DNA of 64,000 nt from Domibacillus tundrae (GCF_000970675.1 NZ_LAJA01000001.1:1-64000); one strand, 5' to 3'; shown: positions 26,180 through 34,575, numbered from the stretch's first letter. Notes: generated by a model not told the origin, from the letters alone. Numbers and translations: made by a program.

Positions 26180-27403
26180 ATGAAAATAGAACAGTTATTT
26201 AAGAGGCTTGATGAAGTATACCCGGAGTTAGTGGAATTACGAAGAGATCTTCATATGTATCCAGAACTTTCATTTCAAGAAATAAATACTCCCAGAAAGA
26301 TTGCAGATTATTTGAACGAACTCGGGCTTGAAGTGAAAACGGAAGTTGGAGGCAGAGGGGTTGTGGGGATTTTAACAGGGGGTAAGCCGGGTAAGACAGT
26401 GGCATTACGCGCTGATTTTGATGCATTGCCCATTCAAGATGAAAAGAGTGTGGAATACAAATCCCGCGTCCCCGGTGTGATGCATGCCTGTGGTCATGAT
26501 ATTCATACGGCGGCATTGCTTGGAGTAGCAAGAGTACTGAGCGAAGTAAGAGAAATGATTGAAGGAAATATTGTTTTTATTCATCAGTTTGCAGAAGAAA
26601 AGGTTCCTGGGGGAGCTAAATTAATGATAGAAGATGGCTGCCTGGAAGGAGTAGATGTTATTTATGGTGCTCATGTTTGGTCAACTGAACCAATTGGTAC
26701 AGTAGGAATAGGTGAAGGGCCTATGATGGCTGCTTTAGATTCATTTGAAATAGTAGTCAACGGGAAAGGGGGACATGGTGCAACTCCTCATTTAACTGTT
26801 GATTCTTTAGTTGTAGGAAGTCAATTAGTTTTAAACCTGCAACAAATTGTCAGTCGCCGTGTAGACCCGCTGAAACCTGCAGTCGTAACGGTAGGCACTT
26901 TTACTTCAGGGGAGGCTTTTAACATCATTCCTGATACCGCAAAGATTACGGGAACAGTTCGAAGCTTTGACGAAAGTGTTCGCGCCCTAATTGAGGAATC
27001 TATTGAACAGATTGTAGACTCGACTTGTGCTGGAGCCGGTGCCAGCGCTAAATTTAATTACACTAGAGGTTATCCTGCTGTATGTAACAATCCTGAAGAA
27101 ACAAAAAGGGTGGAAAATGCAGCGGAAAATCTTTTTGGAAAAAACAATGTAAAAGAGCTGGCTCCGATTATGGCGGGGGAAGATTTTTCTTATTATTTAC
27201 AAAAAATTCCGGGTAATTTCTTCTTTGTGGGTGGGGGAAATCCAGAAATTCAGGCAATCTATCCTCACCACCACCCGAAATTTAATGTGGATGAACGTTC
27301 CATATTGCTAATAGGACAATTGTTCATTTCTCTTGTTTGTAATTACCTTTCACAAGAAAAGGCAAAGCCGATTAGAGAAGAAGGGATTTATTTAAACAGT
27401 TAA
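26180..27403 (+). CDS. M20-family amidohydrolase (HipO/AmhX-like)
   Basis: Zinc metallohydrolase of 407 residues in the M20D group (hippurate, N-acyl amino acid and indole-acetyl amino acid hydrolases). Visible motifs are ALRADFDALP (residues about 75-84), the metal site MHACGHDIHTAALLG, FAEEKVPGGA with the catalytic glutamate pair, and the lid domain motif GKGGHGATPH. AAAGGAG precedes the start. It is the last gene of the cassette 2 unit. Acyl-amide cleavage of a pathway intermediate or of a conjugated substrate is the likely role; the acyl group cannot be predicted. Confidence 0.88.
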   Translation: MKIEQLFKRLDEVYPELVELRRDLHMYPELSFQEINTPRKIADYLNELGLEVKTEVGGRGVVGILTGGKPGKTVALRADFDALPIQDEKSVEYKSRVPGVMHACGHDIHTAALLGVARVLSEVREMIEGNIVFIHQFAEEKVPGGAKLMIEDGCLEGVDVIYGAHVWSTEPIGTVGIGEGPMMAALDSFEIVVNGKGGHGATPHLTVDSLVVGSQLVLNLQQIVSRRVDPLKPAVVTVGTFTSGEAFNIIPDTAKITGTVRSFDESVRALIEESIEQIVDSTCAGAGASAKFNYTRGYPAVCNNPEETKRVENAAENLFGKNNVKELAPIMAGEDFSYYLQKIPGNFFFVGGGNPEIQAIYPHHHPKFNVDERSILLIGQLFISLVCNYLSQEKAKPIREEGIYLNS

Positions 27404-27436
27404 GTATGAAGAAAGTTATACAGATGTTAAGGTGTG

Positions 27437-27464
27437 CTGCGCAGAAAAAATAAACCTTGCGCAG
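27437..27464. terminator. Possible hairpin after the M20 gene
   Basis: CTGCGCA / TGCGCAG stem with a 14-base A-rich loop. The T-run expected for a strong terminator is missing, so its role is uncertain. Confidence 0.4.
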
Positions 27465-27476
27465 TACGTCTGATTT

Positions 27477-28220
27477 CTAAAGTTCAATCGTGAACAGCGC
27501 TGCTCCAAGAATAAAAACAATTCCTATTACTTTCCACGCGGTCGCAACATCCCCGAATACAAACACACCGATCAAAATCGCCACAACCGGTTCCATTGTC
27601 GAAAGAATCACTGCGCGACCGGATTCAATTTTAGAAAGGCCCGCTGTGTAAAATATATAGGCAAAAATCGTGGAAAAAAGGACAAGTTCGGCTTCGTTTA
27701 ATAAGACGTCTTATTCAAATGATTTCTCGTTTTTTTGAAACAGGCTGGAAAATGGCATGATGAACAGCGACGCAAACAGCATGGAATATGCTGTAATCGT
27801 AAAGGGGGGATAGCGGTTTACGATCCATTTACAGAAAATCGAATACAGCGCATAAAAAAAGCCGGACAAAAGCCCAATTAGCACGGTAATGGCAGATAGT
27901 TGAGAATTGCCGGATGGAATGAGCCTGACGGCAAGCGAATTAGACGAGCGCTCGATTACTGTAAAAAAGCATAAATTAAAAAATACGATGCTGACAATGC
28001 CTCAACTTGCAAAAAACGGCAGATCCCGCAGCCGGATTTTGAGCAAGTGCCACTTACAAAGTGCTAAAAAAGGAAATAAAACGAGCGCTGAACCCAATAC
28101 CCGAAGTGCAACGACATCGATTGGTGTAAGTCCTTCTTTATAAAGTCCCTGTACAAATATGCCGATCATGCCCCATAGGGAAGCACCGGCTAAAACAACC
28201 GATGGCGCTTTCGCATTTAT
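27477..28220 (-). pseudogene. Decayed EamA/DMT-family transporter
   Basis: Reading the minus strand in one frame gives a recognisable EamA-type transporter: ASLWGMIGIFVQG near the N-terminus and the C-terminal pattern STMEPVVAILIGVFVFGD, which is the classic DMT motif. Two in-frame stops interrupt it (at about 28009 and 27710), no ATG, GTG or TTG start remains in that frame, and the stretch between the third and fifth helices is too short by perhaps 40 residues, so an internal deletion is likely. The remains end in ALFTIEL and TAG at 27477. The gap between the M20 gene and degV is therefore filled by a dead gene. Small plus-strand frames here are shadows. Confidence 0.85.
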
Positions 28221-28319
28221 CTCTCCTGCTTCTCAATCTTATCGAAAAAAGATGCAAAATAACCTGTATTGAGATAAAATGTAAGAAACATGAGAAAAAG
28301 AGAAGGCAGGTATAAGCAG

Positions 28320-29168
28320 ATGAAGACGGCCATTTTGACCGACAGCACAGCTTATCTTCCAAAAGCGCTGCGCGATGAACTGAATATTTTTATGATCCCG
28401 CTCAGCGTGATTTTTGGCGAGGATGCGTACCGTGAAGAATTTGACATCACGATGAAAGAGTTTTATGGAAAAATCAATGAGGGGGGCAAGCTGCCTACGA
28501 CGTCCCAGCCGGTCATCGGTCACTTCGTTGACATGTACGAGCAAATTGCCAAGGAATATGATGCAGTGATTGGCATTTATTTATCAAGTGGTATTAGCGG
28601 CACGTATCAATCGTCGATGACGGCGGCCGATATGGTTGAGGGACTTGACGTTTATTCATTTGATACGGAACTGAGCTGCACGCCGCAGGCATTTTACGTC
28701 CTTCGTGCGGTTGAAATGGTGAAACAGGGCAAAATGCCAAGCGAGATTCTGGCCGAGCTGACAGAAATGAAGAAGTGGACGAAAGCGTATTTTATGGTGG
28801 ACGATTTAAACCATTTAAAACGAGGCGGCCGGTTAAGCGGGGCACAGGCACTGATTGGCAGCTTGCTGCAGGTAAAACCGATATTGCATTTTGAAGACAA
28901 AGTGATTGTGCCGTTTGAAAAAATCCGGACGAGCAAAAAAGCGCTGAAGCGAATCGGCGACTTGTTTGAAGAAGAGTATAACGAAGGGGGCAAGTTTCAG
29001 GCTGTCATTATCCACGCCAACCGGGAAGATGGAGCGCGCATGTGGATGACAGAGCTGAAAAAACGGTTCCCGAACGCGGAATTCGGCATCTCAAGCTTCG
29101 GTCCGGTCATTGCGACGCATTTAGGTGAAGGCGCCCTTGCGATGGGCTGGACGAAAAAAAGTTCATAG
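28320..29168 (+). CDS. DegV family fatty-acid-binding protein
   Basis: A 282-residue DegV-fold protein, corresponding by position to YviA next to degSU and comF in B. subtilis. DegV proteins bind fatty acids and can serve as FakB subunits for fatty acid kinase. Signatures: ILTDSTAYLPKAL at the N-terminus, TTSQPVIGHF, the SSGISGTYQS loop, and the LKRGGRLSG motif. The ATG at 28320 is preceded by AAGGCAGG; the frame opens ten codons earlier. A bidirectional terminator follows after an intergenic repeat. Confidence 0.9.
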   Translation: MKTAILTDSTAYLPKALRDELNIFMIPLSVIFGEDAYREEFDITMKEFYGKINEGGKLPTTSQPVIGHFVDMYEQIAKEYDAVIGIYLSSGISGTYQSSMTAADMVEGLDVYSFDTELSCTPQAFYVLRAVEMVKQGKMPSEILAELTEMKKWTKAYFMVDDLNHLKRGGRLSGAQALIGSLLQVKPILHFEDKVIVPFEKIRTSKKALKRIGDLFEEEYNEGGKFQAVIIHANREDGARMWMTELKKRFPNAEFGISSFGPVIATHLGEGALAMGWTKKSS

Positions 29169-29174
29169 ATTTTA

Positions 29175-29256
29175 AAGTTGGTCACGAAACACGTCAATTG
29201 GCCGCGAACAGCGCTGATTGGTCACGAAAAAACAGAGTTGGTCACGAAATCAGCGG
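29175..29256. repeat. Short tandem repeat TTGGTCACGAAA
   Basis: Four units, three TTGGTCACGAAA and one variant TTGGCCGCGAAC, spaced about 19-23 bases apart between degV and its terminator. No coding capacity. The layout resembles the other degenerate intergenic repeats in this window. Confidence 0.65.
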
Positions 29257-29267
29257 CGTCACAATAT

Positions 29268-29306
29268 AAAAAAGCGCTCCGGCTGTTAACCGGAACGCTT
29301 TTTTTA
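29268..29306. terminator. Bidirectional terminator between degV and the SLH gene
   Basis: AAAAAGCGCTCCGG / CCGGAACGCTTTTT with a TGTTAA-type centre and T-runs on both strands. Confidence 0.85.
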
Positions 29307-31586
29307 TTGCGGAACAGAGTTAAGTACGTCTGTAATCATCTGCATTTCTTCTGCATCAATGCGGTCTGTGCTTGCAGCCCTTGTACCGCTGATTAAGTCA
29401 CCGAAGCCTTGTTCATTCAGCTTTTTAATGACTTCGTTAATGAATGGACGGTTGTTTTGGACGAGATACGTTGTTTTCGTCCGGATCATTTGATCGAAAA
29501 TCGCACTGCGCTGCATGCCGATCCGCTCAAGTGATTCCTGGTTTAGCAGCAAATCCAACAGCGTCAGAAGCTCATAGTCGCCACCGGCGAATGTTAAGTC
29601 CGGATTCACCTGATACCAAAGGTCGCCGTTTGAACGAACCCATTCCGGATACAAGTTTTCAATACCGGCTTTTAGTTCGCGCATCGTTTTCAAATACTTT
29701 TCGTCGCCCGTTTGTTCATACGCGACGATCAAGAAGCGCATGCCGCCGAGCACGTGGTTAAGCGAAGAGTGTGTTTTAGCAGAGCTAGACTTATAGTAAT
29801 CTGAAATCACGTAGCTTGAAGACGTAACCGGAATGGTGTTGCCGAGCGCTTTTTGATTCACAAGGAAGTTGGCATACGATAAGTTGTCATCTTTCAATGA
29901 CTCAATGCCAAGCGCTTCACCGGTATTTTTCAAAAACATCGCCGCGTTTTCATTTAAACGTGTATCGACATATGGTGCTGTTGTGCCGTATGCGTTTTTC
30001 AGCCATGTGCTCGTATATTCTGTATTAAGGAGCGGCTGTGTTCCTTTTGTCACTTCACCGCCGGAAAAGACATCCAGATCCGCAACCGAATTCAATACGA
30101 TATCGTATAAATACCGGTCGTTATGCTGCTGATACGCGGTTAAATAAATACCGCCCTGCATCCGGTTAATGCTGCGGCCATAACCCATCTTATAGCCCGG
30201 CTCAATCGACCACGGCAGTTTTGTATACGCGCCATCCGCCGTCAGCCAGTTATTAATGGAAATGTACTCCGCAATCGTGCGTTTAAACCACTCATTTCGT
30301 GTTGACTCGCTTTTAAATAATGACTGGTCCGAAACAAGTGCCCATGAATCGGAAATAGCTTTGCCGCGCACCGTCATGTTCATGCTTGCGGTTACGGTAT
30401 TGTCTGCTTGGGCAATATCATAGCCTGCATACTCTTTGTCAAGCACATGAAGGCGGGAAACCGTTCCGTTTGAATAGGTTTGCTGCTTTGGAAGTGACAC
30501 ATAGTTTTTACCCATCATGACTTCGTTTGTCACAGTGGAGCCCTTTTTCACAGACAACACGCCAATCGGATGACTTGTTTCATCAATACCAAATACATCG
30601 TGATGTTCTTGAACGACTGTCCCTTGATCACTATATTTGGCTAATGAATAGCTATCAGACTGTGAAAATGGCAATGAAACTGTTGCGGAATATGTATTGT
30701 CCGCATTGTGAGTGAATTTCGTAAATACGAACGTATCGCCATTTTCAAGCTTGCGAAGCGTGACACGAAGGGAGCCAAGCGGATTCGACGCATAGCCCAT
30801 ATGATAGTAATAGTGATAATCAGTGGACAAAATATGTTTCTCGGTTTCATTGCGGATATAGGAAAGTGGTACACCGCGTGAATTCATTCGGACTTTTACA
30901 TACTGAGATTCGTTTACCGGAACCATCACTTCTTGATTATCTGCCGGCTTCGGAATCTCAATCGGATCCTTGTCTTCACCAAGTAATCCAAGCTTTGTCA
31001 TCATCCGGTGAATGAACACCGCAGATTCGCCGCGTGTCGCGACTTTAGACGGCAAAAATGCATTCTCAGCTGTCCCGTAAATTAATCCATAATGCGTCAT
31101 TCGTTCAACAGCCGCATACGCATATCCGCCAATCTCTTTTGCATCTGTAAATGTAAGAGGTGACCGGTCTGTGTAACCGCCATCGAGACGCATAGCCCGA
31201 TCAAGCATAACCGCTACATCTGACCGCGTAATCGCTTCATTTGGAAGCGCAAGGCCATCTGTTGTACCTGCAATAATACCTGCTTTTTTCGCTGCGGCAA
31301 TTTCAGTATACAGCGTGCTGCCCGGGCCAACGTCTTTAAACGCAGTATCGCCGTCAGGCAGCTTAAGAGCCCGGACAAGATACGCCAAAAACTGGCCTCT
31401 TGTTACATTCGTATAAGGACGAAATGTTCCATCATCATAACCTGCAATGACACCTTCTGACACGAGTTCGTCAATTTCTGACTTTGCCCAGTGGCTCGAT
31501 GTATCGCTGAAGCTCTGTGCCGACACGTGAAACACGAATGTGAATACGAGTAAAAATGCCGTCAGGCTTCCTCCAATTTTTCTCAT
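29304..31586 (-). CDS. Secreted SLH-domain surface protein
   Basis: A 760-residue exported protein. The signal peptide (residues 1-25) ends near VSAQS; three SLH domains follow (about 27-75, 85-140, 150-205: SHWAKSEIDELVSEGVIAGYDDG and similar), which bind pyruvylated wall polymer. The remaining 550 residues include a helical region (about 600-720: THSSLNHVLGGMRFLIVAYEQTGDEKYL) that looks like an alpha/alpha toroid, as in some carbohydrate-active enzymes; I cannot assign activity. The ATG at 31586 has AAAGGGG upstream. It is divergent from comFA with a palindrome between them. A candidate client of SecA2/SlaP. Confidence 0.85.
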   Translation of the reverse strand: MRKIGGSLTAFLLVFTFVFHVSAQSFSDTSSHWAKSEIDELVSEGVIAGYDDGTFRPYTNVTRGQFLAYLVRALKLPDGDTAFKDVGPGSTLYTEIAAAKKAGIIAGTTDGLALPNEAITRSDVAVMLDRAMRLDGGYTDRSPLTFTDAKEIGGYAYAAVERMTHYGLIYGTAENAFLPSKVATRGESAVFIHRMMTKLGLLGEDKDPIEIPKPADNQEVMVPVNESQYVKVRMNSRGVPLSYIRNETEKHILSTDYHYYYHMGYASNPLGSLRVTLRKLENGDTFVFTKFTHNADNTYSATVSLPFSQSDSYSLAKYSDQGTVVQEHHDVFGIDETSHPIGVLSVKKGSTVTNEVMMGKNYVSLPKQQTYSNGTVSRLHVLDKEYAGYDIAQADNTVTASMNMTVRGKAISDSWALVSDQSLFKSESTRNEWFKRTIAEYISINNWLTADGAYTKLPWSIEPGYKMGYGRSINRMQGGIYLTAYQQHNDRYLYDIVLNSVADLDVFSGGEVTKGTQPLLNTEYTSTWLKNAYGTTAPYVDTRLNENAAMFLKNTGEALGIESLKDDNLSYANFLVNQKALGNTIPVTSSSYVISDYYKSSSAKTHSSLNHVLGGMRFLIVAYEQTGDEKYLKTMRELKAGIENLYPEWVRSNGDLWYQVNPDLTFAGGDYELLTLLDLLLNQESLERIGMQRSAIFDQMIRTKTTYLVQNNRPFINEVIKKLNEQGFGDLISGTRAASTDRIDAEEMQMITDVLNSVPQ

Positions 31587-31669
31587 AAAATCCCCTTTCT
31601 TTTTAACCACATATTACAAATAAAAGTATACCATATCAAAAAAATGCCCTAATGTTAAATTCCGATGAC

Positions 31670-31692
31670 AATATGACAATGATTGTCATATT
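31670..31692. promoter_or_regulatory. Perfect 11-1-11 palindrome, Fur-box-like
   Basis: The core TGACAATGATTGTCA (31674-31688) has the 7-1-7 geometry of Fur-family operators (TGATAATNATTATCA), with a symmetric C/G change in each arm; symmetry extends four bases further on either side. It overlaps the -35 box of comFA and lies in the upstream region of the divergent SLH gene, so it may control either or both. Confidence 0.6.
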
Positions 31693-31712
31693 TAGATAAG
31701 ACGCTGTATACT
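31683..31712 (+). promoter_or_regulatory. Candidate sigma-A promoter of comFA
   Basis: TTGTCA at 31683-31688 and TATACT at 31707-31712, spacer 18. The -35 lies inside the palindrome. Clear ComK boxes (paired AAAA-N5-TTTT) were not recognised. Confidence 0.55.
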
Positions 31713-31733
31713 GAAGGCGAAAGGACGTGACCT

Positions 31734-33047
31734 ATGACAAATTTTTCGTTTTTTTCCGGACGTGAATTAACAGATGAAGAAATACCGACAATTTCTGACC
31801 TTCATCTTTTTGCGGCCCGCCCCGGTTTATCTGACTTGCCACACTGCCACCGCTGCGGCAATACGTCAACTTTCTCCTCTCATCCATGCGCCCGCTGCGG
31901 CAAACGCTGTACATACTGCCGAAACTGTATTGAAATGGGCAAAATTTCATCGTGTACGACTCTTTATCGCTGGACCGGGCCCGAACCGGAGCATCCGGAA
32001 AAAGCTGGAACGCTGCATTGGTCCGGTATATTATCAACCGGACAAAAAACCGCTTCTGACAATGTATGGCGCGCTATACAAAACGGGAGCGAGCATACCA
32101 TCTGGGCAGTCGCCGGTGCCGGTAAAACGGAAGTGCTGTTTGAAGGAATCGCGGCGGCACTGTCTGATGGAAAACGCGTCTGCATTGCCGCCCCGAGAGC
32201 AGATGTTGTCCGGGAGCTGGCACCGCGTCTTGAAAAGGTGTTTCCAGACACATCGCCTGCCGCATTGTACGGAGGCAGCCCGGACCGCCACATATACAGC
32301 CCGCTTGTCATCTCCACCACTCATCAGCTGTTCCGCTTTTATGAAGCGTTTGACGTCATGATCGTTGATGAAGTCGATGCTTTTCCGTACACGTTTGACC
32401 AATCTCTTCAATACGCCGTTCAAAAAGCACGCAAGCCGGATTCGTCGCTCATTTATTTAACCGCCACCCCAGAAACGTCGTGGCAGTCAGAAATCCAATC
32501 CGGCAGACGCGATGCGACGCTTATCCCAGCCCGCTATCATCGTAAGCCGCTTCCGGTGCCGAACATGGTCTGGTGCGGAAACTGGAAAAAATCAATCGTT
32601 CCGGCATCTGTTTTAAATTGGGTCAAAGAAAAAGAAAAAGAAAAAGCGCTTATCTTTTATCCGCATATCGACACGATGAATAAAGCACTGCCGATTTTTA
32701 AAAACATAAACCCGCGCATTGAAAGTGTCCATGCGGCCGATCCGCTCCGAAAAGAAAAAGTCGAAGCGATGCGCCGGGGTGACGTGCCCATTCTGCTCAC
32801 CACAACGATTTTGGAACGGGGAGTCACGTTTCCGGGTATTGATGTGGCTGTTGTCGGTTCGGAAGACCGGGTGTTTACCGAAAGCGCCCTCGTTCAAATT
32901 GCCGGGCGGGCCGGGCGCAGCGCCGATTGTCCGACAGGTAACATTGTATTTTTTCATTACGGAAAAACGGGAGCGATGGTGCGGGCGATCAAGCAAATCA
33001 ATGAAATGAATACGCTTGGACAAAAAAGGGGGCTTTTGGATCCGTGA
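31734..33047 (+). CDS. comFA: Late competence helicase ComFA
   Basis: DEAD-type ATPase/DNA translocase of 437 residues that helps drive transforming DNA across the membrane. An N-terminal four-cysteine zinc module (CHRCGN ... CARCGKRCTYCRNC) precedes the motor, with Walker A AGAGKTE, the DEAD-box variant DEVDAFPY, LTATPET (motif III) and QIAGRAGRS (motif VI). The start has AAAGGACG upstream. It overlaps comFC by four bases; the small comFB gene that separates the two in B. subtilis is missing here. Confidence 0.94.
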   Translation: MTNFSFFSGRELTDEEIPTISDLHLFAARPGLSDLPHCHRCGNTSTFSSHPCARCGKRCTYCRNCIEMGKISSCTTLYRWTGPEPEHPEKAGTLHWSGILSTGQKTASDNVWRAIQNGSEHTIWAVAGAGKTEVLFEGIAAALSDGKRVCIAAPRADVVRELAPRLEKVFPDTSPAALYGGSPDRHIYSPLVISTTHQLFRFYEAFDVMIVDEVDAFPYTFDQSLQYAVQKARKPDSSLIYLTATPETSWQSEIQSGRRDATLIPARYHRKPLPVPNMVWCGNWKKSIVPASVLNWVKEKEKEKALIFYPHIDTMNKALPIFKNINPRIESVHAADPLRKEKVEAMRRGDVPILLTTTILERGVTFPGIDVAVVGSEDRVFTESALVQIAGRAGRSADCPTGNIVFFHYGKTGAMVRAIKQINEMNTLGQKRGLLDP

Positions 33048-33706
33048 GCCAATGTCTGCTATGCGAAAACGACACAGCGGTCCAGTCGTGGCGTGGTTTT
33101 TTTGGTGCCAAAGCCCCGGTTCTTTGCAACATCTGCCTCAATCAATTTGAAAAAATAGACGGTCCAACGTGTGAAGTGTGTTCAAGACCTATGGATCAAA
33201 AAGGGATATGTCCCGATTGTGCTGCGTGGGAGAAAAATATTTTTATTTCAAATCAATCTTTGTATCATTACAACGAGGCCATGAAAGCACTGATCGCCCG
33301 GTTTAAATATCGGGGCGATTATGCATTGGCGGAAATGTTTGCAGAAGATGTCCGAGCGATGGCTAAAAAAGCCGCATGTGACCTTGTTTGTGCAGTGCCG
33401 CTCCCGCCGTCACGCCTCGCTGAACGGCGCTTTAACCAGTCGGAAGCGCTTATTGAAATGGCTGGACTTCCCCATACGCCGCTTCTTGCCCGGCATGAAT
33501 CGGACAAGCAATCCAAAAAATCGCGTGCTGAACGAATAGAGGCGGAGCAGACATTTTATCCGATTGGCAATGCTGCCGGTAAATCTATCCTTGTTATTGA
33601 CGATATATATACGACAGGCGCGACCATTCGGCTCGTGGCGGAAGCACTTGGACAGGCAGGAGCGGTCTCTGTTAAAAGTATAACCATTGCGCGAAGCGGT
33701 TCTTGA
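33044..33706 (+). CDS. comFC: Competence protein ComFC, phosphoribosyltransferase-like
   Basis: A 220-residue protein of the ComF/GntX family. It carries cysteine pairs near the N-terminus (CLLC, CNIC, CEVC, CPDC) and a type I phosphoribosyltransferase domain with the PRPP loop VIDDIYTTGAT near residue 186. It is required for transformation and thought to work with ComFA. The start is GTG at 33044, overlapping the comFA stop, which implies translational coupling. Confidence 0.92.
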   Translation: MSQCLLCENDTAVQSWRGFFGAKAPVLCNICLNQFEKIDGPTCEVCSRPMDQKGICPDCAAWEKNIFISNQSLYHYNEAMKALIARFKYRGDYALAEMFAEDVRAMAKKAACDLVCAVPLPPSRLAERRFNQSEALIEMAGLPHTPLLARHESDKQSKKSRAERIEAEQTFYPIGNAAGKSILVIDDIYTTGATIRLVAEALGQAGAVSVKSITIARSGS

Positions 33707-33764
33707 CATTTTGACATTCCGCTATGAGAATAGAACTACAGATTAAAGACTTGAGGTGAATGGG

Positions 33765-34178
33765 ATGAATGAAATCGTTGACTGTCCACGGTGTGGCGCA
33801 CTGTATGCGCAAAATGCATTTCGTGATGTCTGTCCAAAATGTTCTCGGTCGGAAGAAGAACTTTATCAAGCCACCTACACATTTTTACGGAAACGGGAAA
33901 ACCGCGCGGCGACAATTGAACGGATTATAGAAGTAACAGGCGCCACTGAAGGCATGATTCATAAGTGGGTGAGAAAAGGCCGTCTGCAGGCGGCACAGTT
34001 TCCGAACCTTGGTTACCCGTGTGATCGCTGTGGCACTGTGATTCAAAAAGGAAAAATGTGCAGCAGCTGCCTGCAGGAAATTGAAACAGGTTTGAAGCTG
34101 CACGACCAGCAGCAGGAATTCACCCGGGAGCGCAGCAAGCAGAACCAAAGAGCATATTTAGGAAAACGCTCAGACTAA
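33765..34178 (+). CDS. yvyF: Flagellar operon protein YvyF
   Basis: A 137-residue protein matching the YvyF/TIGR03826 family found between comFC and flgM. It has two zinc-knuckle pairs: CPRCG and CPKCS at the N-terminus, CDRCG and CSSC near residue 85-105, and a MerR-like helical middle (IERIIEVTGATEGMIHKWVRKGRL). The ATG at 33765 follows GAGGTG by six bases; a GTG three codons earlier overlaps that site. Its exact role is unclear; YvyF is linked to control of flagellar gene expression by FlgM in B. subtilis. Confidence 0.88.
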   Translation: MNEIVDCPRCGALYAQNAFRDVCPKCSRSEEELYQATYTFLRKRENRAATIERIIEVTGATEGMIHKWVRKGRLQAAQFPNLGYPCDRCGTVIQKGKMCSSCLQEIETGLKLHDQQQEFTRERSKQNQRAYLGKRSD

Positions 34179-34202
34179 ACCCGCCATTTGGCGGGTTTTT
34201 TG
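34178..34202 (+). terminator. Terminator after yvyF
   Basis: CCCGCC-ATTT-GGCGGG stem with a T6 tail directly behind the yvyF stop, so flgM and the genes after it need their own promoter. Confidence 0.85.
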
Positions 34203-34230
34203 CGCTAAAAAAATATGCAAAATTCCTCAT

Positions 34231-34257
34231 TAAACATTTTCACCGTAAAGACGATAT
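34231..34257 (+). promoter_or_regulatory. Sigma-D promoter of flgM and the late flagellar operon
   Basis: TAAA at 34231-34234, 15 bases, then GACGATAT at 34250-34257, against the sigma-D consensus TAAA-N15-GCCGATAT: one mismatch. It lies 40 bases before flgM. Confidence 0.85.
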
Positions 34258-34296
34258 AATAAGCACAGGAATAAAAAAGAAAGCGAGGATACGGAG

Positions 34297-34566
34297 ATGA
34301 AAATCAATCAGACACCCGGATTAAACGGGATCAATCCGTATCAGAAGCAGCTGAAACAAGCGGATGCGGCCAAAGCCGCCAGCCCGGCAGCCGGCGACAA
34401 GCTCGAAATTTCGAGCGCCGCCAAAGAGATGCAAGACTCATCAAGAATACTAGCTGAACGCCGCGAAAAAATCGCGCTTCTGAAAGAAAAGGTCGAGAGT
34501 GGCACATACAAACCGGATGCAAACGCAACCGCTAAAGCCATGCTCGACTTTTACGGAAAGCTGTAA
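34297..34566 (+). CDS. flgM: Anti-sigma-D factor FlgM
   Basis: An 89-residue FlgM: a disordered N-terminus (MKINQTPGLNGINPYQKQ) and the C-terminal sigma-binding helices (ERREKIALLKEKVESGTYKPDANATAKAMLDFYGKL), which match the family well. It holds sigma-D inactive until the hook is complete. GAGGAT lies upstream. It is the first gene behind a sigma-D promoter, giving the usual negative feedback. Confidence 0.93.
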   Translation: MKINQTPGLNGINPYQKQLKQADAAKAASPAAGDKLEISSAAKEMQDSSRILAERREKIALLKEKVESGTYKPDANATAKAMLDFYGKL

Positions 34567-34575
34567 CCGTAACCG

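Noticed and set aside
27907-28143. 78-codon plus-strand frame in the degV upstream region
   Set aside because: It is opposite the decayed EamA transporter and has no ribosome site.
29175-29256. CRISPR-like array
   Set aside because: Units are 12 bases with uneven 7-11 base gaps and one degenerate copy; no cas genes in the window.
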